The notes under the pieces: generated by a model
Database searches by the model: none
Told to the model about the DNA's origin: nothing
Seen by the model: only the letters and a program-made list of their open reading frames with translations
Part shown: positions 13,201 through 22,788 of the stretch, one piece after another
Position numbering within the stretch: the first letter of the stretch is position 1
Layout: every line of letters starts with the position of its first letter
Translations under genes and position numbers: made by a program
Origin: Hydractinia symbiolongicarpus
Lineage: Eukaryota > Cnidaria > Hydrozoa > Anthoathecata > Hydractiniidae
Reading direction: 5' to 3'
DNA length: 64,000 bases
Assembly (NCBI RefSeq): GCF_029227915.1
Contig: NC_079876.1
Location: 28,555,828-28,619,827 of the forward strand

Positions 13201-16200
13201 CAATTTAGTTATTGGAAACGGATTGCGTGCCTCTAACATTATCGAGCTGACAACAAAGGATGTGGATAATGCTACAGTTGTGGAGGGCTATGAAGGACAT
13301 AAAGTACTTTCCAACTACAAATACAAGACAAGTACAATTTATGGCGAAAAATTCATCGTCGTAAATGACATGCTCTATTTGCAACTTCAATTTTTCCTTC
13401 GCAATTTGAGATCAATAATTTCAAAAAACCCTTCATTAAAAGTTTTTCTTCCTGCCTCTGGAGCGCCGAAGATGAGCCAAACAAATGTGTCGGCAAGCTT
13501 AACGGCAAGTTTTAAACTTGCAAAAGTTTTATTTCAAAATGAATACCAACGCATTTCATGTACAAGAGTGCGATGTGGTCTGGCAACGTTTGCTTGTAAC
13601 GATGGCGGCTTTGAATCAGGTTTTTTTGCGAAGCATTTTATGAAAAACAAAGAACAGACGACGGACATGCACTACAACTTACTGTCGAATCGCAGACATG
13701 CGTTGAATATAGCCATGAAGCTATATGCTTCTTTCAACGGCGTCGATGGAGAGAAAATTACGATTGAACCAAAAGATGTCCATGAAATAGCCGATAAGCT
13801 TAAAAAATCTTCCGGGAATCTGAACAAAGAACAGATACTTCGCTGGTTAAAAAGTAACGATCCACATGTCACCAAAAGCGAGTTGGCTGATTTCGAGGAA
13901 ATGTTAGCTGAGTGTGATCAAAAACCAAGCGGAAATACTTCAAGTTTCTATGGTGCTTCGCAGCAGGTAAACAATTATTTTAAACGTTATGGTACCTAAA
14001 GCCACAAACAAAAACAATAAAAAACAATTATTTTGGCTACTTATTATTTTACTTTTTTTAACTTTTTTTTAAAGATTTATTTTAACCGACGCAATTGTTT
14101 TCAAACAAACTAAAAACTTTTGACTCATAGCTTATTCGCAAAAGTTAAAAAAGTGAAGTACAATACAGTTTAAATGAATTTCCTTAGGAGAAAGATATTG
14201 ATTTTATTTCCGTTGCTAACTTGGATGGTACTACCACAGAAAACGAAAAGGTTTGTTTTTACTTAACATACAAGATAACTAGCTGATAAACAGTGGTAAT
14301 AAAACTATCATGATCTTCATATAAACTTTAGCTAAGTAGCGAGCGCAGCTCTGAAGATGGCGACAGTGATAGCGAGAATGAAAGTTTTGTTAATTCCCAC
14401 GATGGCAGCTTAGAGGTATAGTCCGCAAACTACATTCTTTTAAAACAAGTTTATATGTTTTGGTTTTACACTTTTAGGCAGGTTAAATATTAGACACGTT
14501 TATAATTTACGCATGTACTTATTATAATCTACCCATAGGAGCAGTGGACAGATAAAAATGTTAAAAACATCAGCAAAAAAGTTTCTACTAGGACGAAGGT
14601 ATATTTTGCAATATTTGAAAAATATGTTTAAAAGCAAGACTAAACTTCAGATCACGAAGCAAGCCTTTTGGTTCCAAAGAGGAGTTATTTGAGGCAAAAA
14701 TATTTTGACGAGTATATAATCGACTTTTTTTCTATTTTAATGAGTAGACTTAGTAATTCGAAAATATAGAAATATAAATTTATGAGATCGTTCATGTGAA
14801 TATCGTAAGCATTCAATAAAAAGTGTTGTTGATTTTTAGGTCGAAATAACATCTGATTCCAGTGGCTCAGATATAGACTGCGATCATCTACAGGTAAAGT
14901 AATATCTTTAAGCAAAATGTCAATGGGTCTTACAGCTTTTTATAAATTTGATTTCGGTCATCACTTGGTTGCACACTATCCCTACAAACCCTTGAAACAA
15001 ACAACATGTATATGTAGTAACCTAGCTTGATAGCACACAAAAGACATATAGACAGCGACATGATATTTTCTTATACTTATCTATGTTATGTTATGTATCT
15101 GTCTATGTGTTTATCGTCTGGATTGTTTAGAGTGATATCCAGGACGTTCTGTTTCAATATGACCAAAGGCGACCAGGAGATCTCATATATGCACGACAAA
15201 GTGGTGGAAGGATTGCCTATTTGATGTGTGCTCACTTTTGTGAGCCATTGATTATCCGAAAGCCATTTGATAATGAATTTAGTGTCGAAACATTTAAAGA
15301 TGAAGAAGTGGCTTATTTTATAAGTAAAATTAAGAGCAGTATTTTGCGCAAACATCTGGAAATGTTTACCCCAACGAGTGTTAAATTTTTCGTACTGGCC
15401 CTAAGAAGAAAATATTGGTCTAATGTTAAGCTTAATTTCACAAAATGGAAGAGATTCAGAAAAGAAGGGTCTAGCATGATTCAAATGTGTAAAGATTAGT
15501 AAGTTTGCTGCTACTACTGTTTTTATATACGTTTTCACTCAAAAGCAGCACAGGATGTGCAAAAACCTAATCTTGAACCCCTGATAAAGTATATACATAT
15601 TGGCTTTGTTTGAAAATTCCTTTTTCTTTCTTTCTAGCAATGATTTTTCTGTTACCTCGGTGAGTGTTTTATATTTATGTTTTACTTTAGAATAAATGGA
15701 AAGCCATGTCATACTTTTTAAATTTTTCTGTTCCCGTACAAATTGTTATTGATATGAAGTTTCAAAGATATTTTAAAGGTCTATCTATATAGAGCTCTCT
15801 AGAGAACGAAAAATTATAGTGATAAATACGAGTCAGAAAAATACATAGTTTATGACGGTATGTATCTCTTTACGTGTTTTTCTGACAATTCGATATTTAA
15901 TAGCCTGAGCAAAGAAATAAAGATAATGACCTCCATCACACTAGTCAAACCAGCGATTACAAAGAAGAGGTAAAACAAATTAATGCTGTTTTGAAAACAG
16001 AGCCTGTATGCATTATTACCGACTATCATTATGTATATTTTAGTCAAGTAGCGCCAACCAAGACTTATCGCAAAAAGACAATGCCAAATCTGCGGTCTGC
16101 GTCAAGCAAACGAAGGTAATTTAGATGCAATGAATTTTGAAAAAAAAATATCATTTAAATAAAATCTTACCTAAAAAATCCAAATTATTTTGTGGTTGTA

Positions 16201-18148
16201 GAACTATGAATTAAGAAAGGCTACCGTCTATGTACCACCAACAGTATGCGACACTCCATCATTTATGCATGACGTAAGTGATTTTTTTGTTTGTTTTTAT
16301 TTGGTTTGGTCTGCGAGCATACTAGATTGAATAGTCAGAATGACTTTTTGAATTTAGCCAAACGAGGTGAAGCAACAGAATCCAAAAGCATCAGAGGTAA
16401 TAATATGGTTCTAATCATCATTAAGTCATCGAACTACCTTTTTTTCACTAAACACATTCCATTTTGGAATGTTATAGGTTCTCCAATCTTGTAACGACCA
16501 TTTTACGCGTCCAAAAGAAGTAAGTAACACGGAGCCGGCATTACACTGAATAATCATGCTGTTTACTCTTTAAATGTTATGATTGTATCAAATAAAAGTA
16601 TTACTATTTAGGAACAGGCTTTGGGGGATGAGCAATGTTGCTTGACAAATGTAGATCCCTCAAGCAATTTCATTTGCAAAAAGATCGACAGTTATATAGG
16701 TAGATCGCTAGTTCATGCAGTCCATAACAAACTCTTCCAAATATCTTCCAATGTGAGCACGCTGGTAATAAAACACTGATCAATTTTGTTGATATTCTAG
16801 GCCATGGTGTATTTGCTTTAAAAAAATTCATACCTGGCGACTTTCTTCTCCAGTATCCTGGAAGTTTAGTGACCGCGGAAAAGGGTGATAAACTGGAAAA
16901 ATACTATGAAAAGAAAGGAAAAGGATGCTATCTTTACTTTTTTAATTACCATGGAAAAAAATTATGGTAAGAATTTCGTTGGATTATCAAAAGTACGCTG
17001 ATGCACCTTTCTACACATTTTTTAAATATATTTTTAGTGTGGATGCTACAAAAAACAATCGGTTGGGCAAATTTGTCAATGACAGCCAGAAGTCCTACGC
17101 CAACAGCGTAATGAAAGTAAAGACGTTTGGTGGGAAACCTTTTCTTTGCTTATACGCATTGAAAACTATTGAGAAAGGTTCAGAGATCAGGTAACTATCT
17201 CTAACAAAGAAATGTAAACAATTAAATCCTGTCATCAATTATTACATTTTTTACAATTTCTATTTCTAGATATAGTTATGGCGAAACTTCTGGTCTGACT
17301 TGGCGAAAAATGGTAGGAGAAATAAAGTTAATTTAACTGTTAAATAAGGCTATCCTTTTCATAAAAACCGTGTTGTTGCTTTGGCCACCTAATACAACCA
17401 CCACTTTATGTTGCGGAATAAATTTACAAAAATTAGCTAATTGAAAATATATAATTTGTCATTAAAATTAATATAAAGTCATTAAAATTTCAAAATATGT
17501 TAGTTTTTTTCAAAACACATAAGTGTAATTTCCAAAGTAAACAAAAAAGAGCCTGCCATAAATTTGACATCGCACATACCGGACGAACATGCCAGAATAT
17601 GTGCTTCGGCCATCTAAGTCTGCAATGCAACAAAAACGTATTGTGCGCACACGAAAATTGCAGTGCGGCGCTTTGCTAACACATTTACCTAATATTTGAT
17701 TCAGCCTCAGTCTTGAATACATTTTTATCACAAATATCAAGTGTAAAGGTACTACAGATACATTTGCGATCATTGTTAAGGACGATAGTTTTTCAGCATG
17801 ATCAACAATAAAATGAAAAGTTACTTACTTTTTCTGTACATGTTATCTTGATGAAATTTATCTGATTGTTTCTTCAAATTGTATCGTTTATAGGCAAACT
17901 ACAAAAGGCCATTTTCCTTGACAACTCTGGTAAGTAACTCTCATTTGCAATTTGCAGTATGAAGCAACCGCCTTTTTAAACACTTTGTTCTACTTCTTAA
18001 TTAGGGTAAGATGGATGAATCAGTAGACGCCAACTTAGAGGTAATCAAGATTTATACCACTATTATTGTGGCAACTAATTCGTGTTATTTAAAAAACTTT
18101 CCATTTCCATTTTAGCTATCACCTGATCGAGAATTAGATTTAGGTTAA
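7207..18148 (+). CDS. Crypton-like tyrosine recombinase fused to a KMT5A-like SET domain (29 exons)
   Basis: Exons were assembled from GT-AG sites, and every junction preserves phase: 7207-7257, 7425-7746, 9426-9554, 9626-9651, 10272-10328, 10411-10474, 10592-10641, 10986-11048, 11134-11202, 11326-11756, 12310-13966, 14188-14250, 14332-14415, 14539-14598, 14840-14893, 15131-15498, 15638-15659, 15904-15969, 16044-16115, 16202-16273, 16358-16396, 16478-16519, 16612-16699, 16801-16966, 17038-17190, 17270-17312, 17894-17929, 18005-18040, 18116-18148. The total is 4416 nt, divisible by three, with no internal stop. Order of parts: OB-fold-like exon 2, acidic micro-exons, zinc-finger-like exon 10, recombinase exon 11, further micro-exons, SET domain in exons 23-26. 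I infer a DNA-binding, possibly domesticated, chromatin protein. Alternatives are two adjacent genes, or a mobile element carrying both domains. Exon 7's donor is the weakest call. Confidence 0.72.
7425..7746 (+). CDS. Exon 2: OB-fold-like N-terminal segment
   Basis: The exon encodes about 107 residues. It alternates strand-like hydrophobic stretches with the pattern VLVGVIEKI...VLVIKVADGT...YISSGDILYLKKI, which resembles the OB-fold layout of single-strand DNA or RNA binders such as the RPA family. This is inferred from pattern only. It follows a 17-residue first exon starting at the ATG at 7207 and ends with a strong GTAAGT donor. Its T remainder joins GG at 9426 to make a Trp codon, which ties it to the rest of the gene. 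Confidence 0.5.
7887..8015 (-). mobile_element. Non-autonomous Helitron, array copy 1
   Basis: First of four head-to-tail copies within intron 2 of the recombinase-SET gene. On the minus strand it reads TCTATATTATAATACC... to ...CTAG, with a GGG/CCC hairpin about 11 nt before the CTAG. It abuts the next copy with no spacer. Confidence 0.8.
8016..8142 (-). mobile_element. Non-autonomous Helitron, array copy 2
   Basis: On the plus strand it starts CTAGTCGTTAAACCG and ends in GGCTATTATTAACGAGA. The hairpin CCGTGG/CCACGG lies at about 8028-8046. This is the mirror of Helitron ends: TC at the 5' end, hairpin plus CTAG at the 3' end, on the minus strand. Confidence 0.8.
8143..8271 (-). mobile_element. 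Non-autonomous Helitron, array copy 3
   Basis: Same family. Its 3' CTAG is mutated (TAGCCGG at about 8144-8150), but the hairpin region and the AATACGGCTATTATTAAAGA terminus are kept. Confidence 0.75.
8272..8399 (-). mobile_element. Non-autonomous Helitron, array copy 4
   Basis: Same family. It has CTAG at 8272-8275, hairpin arms around 8285-8303, and the terminus TATTATTAAAGA at 8399 followed by T, as expected for A|T insertion. Confidence 0.8.
8400..9425. other. Intron 2 remainder, no feature seen
   Basis: AT-rich intronic sequence between the Helitron array and exon 3. The minus-strand frame at 8793-9134 has no recognisable domain and lies in the intron. Confidence 0.5.
11326..11756 (+). 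CDS. Exon 10: zinc-finger-like segment before the recombinase
   Basis: This exon encodes 143 codons plus two bases. A Lys/Arg-rich helix-like stretch is followed by a C-x2-C...H-x4-H-type finger (YKCSVCGAFVSEKLRRHL, then EKHKYSW). A second C-x2-C (LPCMECSEWHTR) has its histidines (LDHHLKRH) in exon 11, so the intron splits a finger. The donor AG|GTAGAG joins the G at 12310 to make Arg. Such fingers usually bind DNA, and here they may target the recombinase. Confidence 0.7.
12084..12155 (+). mobile_element. tRNA-like SINE head in the recombinase intron
   Basis: 72 nt resemble a tRNA: an A-box-like GTGTAGTGGTAGCG, an anticodon-loop-like CTTGTAA (TGT, threonine-like) and a B-box-like GGTTTGATTCC. 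The acceptor pairing is incomplete, so this is a SINE or tRNA pseudogene and not a functional tRNA. It lies between exons 10 and 11. No second copy with the same body was seen in the window. Confidence 0.55.
12310..13966 (+). CDS. Exon 11: Crypton-like tyrosine recombinase domain
   Basis: One exon of 552 codons carries the catalytic domain. Visible residues are box I Arg in NGLRAS (codon at 13226), a basic stretch YKYKTS, box II Arg in CTRVRCGL (13571), His in AKHFMKN (13634) and the nucleophile Tyr in DMHYN (13673). The first position of the usual HxxR is Thr here, which is tolerated in some Crypton-type enzymes. The family cuts and rejoins DNA through a 3'-phosphotyrosine. The true exon start is the acceptor at 12308-12309; the upstream ATG at 12206 lies in the intron. 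If the donor at 13967 is not used, translation ends at 13999. Confidence 0.85.
14016..14021 (+). promoter_or_regulatory. Possible internal poly(A) signal
   Basis: AATAAA lies 17 bases after the TAA (13997-13999) reached when exon 11 is not spliced. It could end a recombinase-only transcript. A single hexamer in AT-rich DNA is weak evidence. Confidence 0.35.
15131..15498 (+). CDS. Exon 16: unrecognised 122-residue segment
   Basis: A longer exon between the micro-exons, with a mixed charged sequence (SDIQDVLFQYDQRRPG at the start, MIQMCKD at the end). No domain is recognised. It ends with a strong GTAAGT donor in phase 2 and joins a 22-nt exon at 15638. Its helical and basic character could suit a protein or DNA contact, but that is speculation. 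Confidence 0.6.
16612..17312 (+). CDS. Exons 23-26: SET domain, KMT5A/SET8 type
   Basis: Four exons encode a SET lysine methyltransferase fold: GHGVFALKKF with the AdoMet-binding GxG, GCYLYFFNYHGKKLC, VDATKNNRLGKFVNDS, then YSYGETSG. These match in order the SET8/KMT5A elements GRGVFA, CVDATKE-GRLGRLINHS and YDYG. NHS is NDS here, and the YDYG Tyr is kept as YSYG. KMT5A enzymes use S-adenosylmethionine to monomethylate lysine, classically H4K20. Whether this one is active is unknown. The exon phases (1, 2, 2, 0) join without gaps. Confidence 0.85.
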
Positions 18149-19920
18149 TGTTTCGTTTGTATTTAATGGAAGGTCCGTTTATGTAAATGTTAGATTTCAC
18201 TCTATATGTTTAGATAACTACAGGGTCAGCGGACGTTAATTTTTTCTATCTCTTTAATTTTTAAATATGCTACGCTAAAAGTATTGAACGATATTATTTT
18301 TAACTGCCATTTTGTATATTGCGTGTATATATGATTATACTCATTACTGCGTATCTAACTATTAACTTTTAGTTGGTTCTTACAAACTAAGATTTGGATA
18401 GTTACAGTACTATTTTAACCTAATTTAGTGATAATTTCTGATCTTTGGCGAAACTATAGCGCTGTCCCTGTAAATGTATTTATTCAATCTGTAATCAGTG
18501 TTGATTTAAAGATAATTATAGTTACGAAATAATTAGCTTGTAATGGTTGCAATGGTTGTTTTGATTATCCCAGTAATAATCCTTTGTAAACAATTATGCA
18601 AAACTGCACCATTACTTTTAGTTCATCTGTAGCCAATTATTGCTTAGTTCTTGTTACACGATAAATTAAAAGACACACAAAATGTAGCATATTTTGGTAT
18701 TCTTGTCAGCGTAATTGCTGGGAAACCTTTTCTTTGCTTATACGCTCTTGTTGTTAGTAATTTAAAAAGTGGCGGCTGATCATCACAATGATGGAATTGA
18801 TCTGGTAGATCTGTGACAGAAAAAAAACCTAGAGGGTTTTGAGAAAATTAAAATTCTTTCTCTTCCAAGAAAAGAATTTAGAAGGAAACAACGCAACAAG
18901 TGAATAGTTGGATAAAGCATCAACAAAGAGTAGACTTCGACACATATTTTTAAACCTATTTAAACCTGCAACAATGCTTTTTTTGCATTGATCGAGTCGG
19001 GTACTTTGATGGAGTTATCACTCTCCAAAGATAAGGCTGGGTGTAATTAAACCCCATTGCCGATTTAACTATTTGGAAAAGATAGTTTACCTCATCTATT
19101 ATAAAAAGAATAGGTACGATTTGCGGATTGTTTAATACTGGTGGATTCATTTGAGATTTCTGGTCAAACACTGGTATGATGGCAATCGCAATGCAAATCA
19201 ATTGCAGACAGCACAGTGCGCGATACGGATTTGTGAAGTACTGCACCACTTATTGCGACAAAGTAAAAAAACAATATATGTATATAAAATAAGAATAACA
19301 ATAAAGTGAACTACACCTTCATAGTGTTTTTAGAACAAAAGGATATGTTTTTATCAAAGAAGTTACTGACCATAAAAATGTACCTTCCCCAAATAAACTA
19401 ATTAATGTTTCGCCCAGAAATGCATGTTGTTATGTATTTTAAGAGTTAGCACAAAATCTGAAAAATAAACAGTTAACAACACTTTAAATATTGCATAGTT
19501 CTTCCAGCAAAAAAATGTAAAATGTAAAAAATATTCTTGCAAGGAATAAATTATTGCATGCAGTCCTTCCCCACCAAACTTTACACAAAATGTCAAAATG
19601 AACGGTTTGTGAGAAGTAGATCCGTATTAACAAAAACAGTTTTTTCAGCAACTTGAATACTGTCTTTAACCAAAAAATTTTTTTCACAAAATACAAATCT
19701 CATACAGTAGACTGCTACGAAATTTATATAAAATATTTACAGAAAGTAAAAGCATGGTGTAAAATCTAATTAGAGGGTCCAAGGAGTCTCTATTTATATA
19801 TATGTATATATAGATAACGAGACAGTCAAGTAATCGAGACAAATTTAGGATATGACCGTAGGCTGTCTGGTGCGTTTATCATTATTTCGCACTTTTTAAA
19901 TTGGTTATTCTACTTTGTCT
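18149..19920. other. Intergenic after the recombinase-SET gene
   Basis: No exon chain was found. At about 18719-18746 there is a short near-identical copy of SET-exon sequence (GGGAAACCTTTTCTTTGC, then TTATACGC, also at 17132-17159). The rest is AT-rich with no feature seen. Confidence 0.55.
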
Positions 19921-19962
19921 AAGGGCCGGAATATTTCCCATATGAGAAATAAGGCCCTTAAG

Positions 19963-20519
19963 GCGGGCTTGCACGTACAGTTTTCTTGTTAAAGAAATCT
20001 TTCGAAACAAGTATTTCATAGTGTAAGGAGCATTTCGAAATATTTTAAAACATTTCTAAAGTTTTTACCACCTGCTTTCTTCTAAAAGTTTTTTCAAAGG
20101 ATGCCGACATCCTGACTATATCACATGGCGTACTTTCATTCATCACTTTGAGTTTGACATTGTGTATCTTCTAAACAAACGAAGATACGTAATTTTACGA
20201 ACAAAAAACACAAACTATAATTGAATTCGATGCAGCGCGTAGATTTCGCAACAGGCAGGCACCATATACGCCAACAGCAGAGGAACAAGGATGGTAAAAA
20301 ACGTTTTATTTGAAGTAATATTTCCAGTGAGTAATAAAATAAAGGTGCAGTTTTTTCACTTTTGAATTTTTTTTGTATCGGGTTGACCATGGCACCTGAA
20401 TTACACCATGACTCAAGTGATTACAAACATTTCGCAATAAAGATTGATATAGTGTAAAAAGCTTGAAATTTTTCTTTCGAAAGTTTTCTTTAACAAGAAA
20501 ACTGTACGTGTAAGCCCGC
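19963..20519. mobile_element. MITE-like element with ~45-bp inverted ends
   Basis: GCGGGCTTGCACGTACAGTT at 19963 and its near-perfect reverse complement ending at 20519 form terminal inverted repeats of about 45 bp, including TTCTTGTTAAAGAAA. The interior is non-coding. No clear target duplication is seen. A short palindrome flanks it at 19921-19959 (AAGGGCC...GGCCCTT). Confidence 0.75.
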
Positions 20520-20734
20520 ATTTACTATATTGTTCTTTTAAGATAAGCGGTTTTTTTAAAGATAATGCTGAACTACACATTGAAGCATTCCCTCAAAATT
20601 TTAAAATAAAGCTTAAATATGGCAAATTTTCGTAAGATGCAGATAATAACGAAAACAAATTATTTCGGACTAAATTAAATAACGTACACGATTTATTTCA
20701 AGAAAATTTTTGGAAAATTTCCAGAGTGTGAGAC

Positions 20735-21300
20735 TAACGGACTAACGATGAGCTAACCATAGTGCGCATAATATGTTAGCCAATTTCAAATTTTGAGCTA
20801 CGGGTAGCTGATGTATTCGTTTCACGTTCACACTACGGTGCATCGTTAGCTCTTTTGTAGCCGAATATAATACGAGAAAGTCTTGCTATTATTACTACTT
20901 CGAAGAAGACGACGTAGCCTGGAAAGAAAGGAATTATCAATATTACGAAAAAGGAAACGACTTTAGGTCAGAAAGGCAGGAAAAATCTTTCACCCTTAAC
21001 GCCAACTCTTCTCCTTCTTTTTCAAACGTCATTTTTTAATTTTGTAAGCCATTTAGTTTTAAAACAACCTTTTACAACAAAACATAAATCACTTTGAGCA
21101 CGATTTATGTCGGCTTCCCTTGAAGAATGCTGAAAGTGAGCTTATCTCCCTGTTAGCCATAAAATATCAAAAAATCGGCTAACGATGAGCTAGCGATGAG
21201 TTCAGCAGTGAGCTAAGCAGGTATTTTTACGTTGACACTATGGGCTAAGGTCTTAGCGCGTCATGCGCATTATGGTTAGCTCATCGTTAGCCCATAGTGA
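20735..21300. mobile_element. MITE-like element built on CTAACGATGAGCTAA motifs
   Basis: CTAACGATGAGCTAACCATA near 20742 is mirrored by TATGGTTAGCTCATCGTTAG at 21271-21290. Further copies in both orientations lie inside (about 20842 and 21178), so it may be two nested elements. The interior lacks coding sequence. Confidence 0.65.
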
Positions 21301-21640
21301 GAACCAAGGTTAAACGATTTGTTAAGCGGGTCATTGTTCCTCTTTGGTTTCCTTTTTTTTAAACTATACTTGAAAAATAATTAGATTAATATAAATAAAT
21401 TAGAATTAATGGACATTTTCAATTCTCCGACAAGTACTACAACATAATTTACCGTACACAAGGTTACAAAGATTTATTTTCTTTGTTTTTGAAAGGAGCA
21501 AAAAATTAACTTTTCTTTTAAGATGTTGCCTTAGGTAAAAAAAAAGAAAAAAAGATTAATGAGACATATCAAAAAACGAATATCAATAAAGGTCTGAAAT
21601 ATCCGACCTGTTATTATTACAAGTTTGTTAGACATAATAA

Positions 21641-21755
21641 TGTCTGAATTATCCCACCGTCTGAATTATCCCACCATGTCTGAATTATCCCACCATTTGT
21701 CTGAATAATCCCACCATGTCTGAATATTCCCACCATTGTCTGAATAACCCCACCA
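21641..21755. repeat. ~19-bp minisatellite beside TAA tract
   Basis: Six units of TCTGAATTATCCCACCATG with small changes run directly into the TAA microsatellite. Confidence 0.85.
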
Positions 21756-21756
21756 T

Positions 21757-21984
<228 letters not shown>

Positions 21985-22175
21985 GTTGCAGTTTGCTATT
22001 AGCGAAACCAACCGAACATAAAATAATATGCAAAATGATTAATTTGTAAAAATATTAGGTATTTGTACCTTTTGTACCGTTCAACAGAGTAGTTCTGTTA
22101 TAACATTCAAAAACTAATAATTTCCGTACCGCTACACTAGACTGGCATCCTGCCGTGCTTCACTCAACCTCGAAC

Positions 22176-22228
22176 CCAGGGCCTGTAGCGTTTTTTGATA
22201 TGAGGATGAAACGCGTACGAGGCCCTGG
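22176..22228. repeat. Structured 53-bp palindromic repeat, copy 1
   Basis: CCAGGGCCT...GCGTTT pairs with AAACGC...AGGCCCTGG around an A/T-rich loop. The same sequence with extended flanks recurs in the opposite orientation at 34212-34264. It is probably a small foldback element. Confidence 0.75.
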
Positions 22229-22436
22229 TACAACAGACTTACTCAACCAATGAGAATGCGTATACGGCTTTTTTAAATTATGCTAAAAAGATAATAAATG
22301 CAGAAGTATTTTTTGCAAGCACAGCATTTTATAGTAACAACAAATATGGCGATGAGCATTACGCAGATTTTTTGGTAACTTGTTTATGAAGAAAATATTT
22401 ATTAATTCACGTTATTTTTGACTTTCCTTGCATCGT

Positions 22437-22788
22437 TAGATAGATAGATAGATGTGCATATTTTACATGGCTAGCCTCACAAATATCGAGGGATATACCT
22501 GTCTATTATTTCCAGGAGGGGCCATGGCGTAGATGGAGAGTCCTAGAGTATTTAATGCTCATTTTGAGCTACGCAGACCCAATTAGAGCCCGCGCTCTAC
22601 TAGACAACTCCCGGCAACATCCAACGGCCCACACAGTGTGCCATCTTCCCAATTTCCCTCACATGGCTTGGGTTAACCCGGGGCTATAGTAACATTCACT
22701 CGCCCATGTTGAATCGCCGTCAAGAGGAATCGAACCCCGGTCTCCCGCACAGAGTACAAGAGCTATAACCACTAATCTACGGCGCCAC
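22437..22788 (-). mobile_element. tRNA-derived SINE, copy B
   Basis: Nearly identical to the 1924-2290 copy over its full length, with the tRNA-like head at the high-coordinate end and a (TATC)n tail at 22437. This second copy establishes the family boundaries. Confidence 0.88.

Noticed and set aside
15793-15850. Candidate exon between 15659 and 15904
   Set aside because: All frames meet a stop or lack a good donor. The flanking exons join in phase without it.
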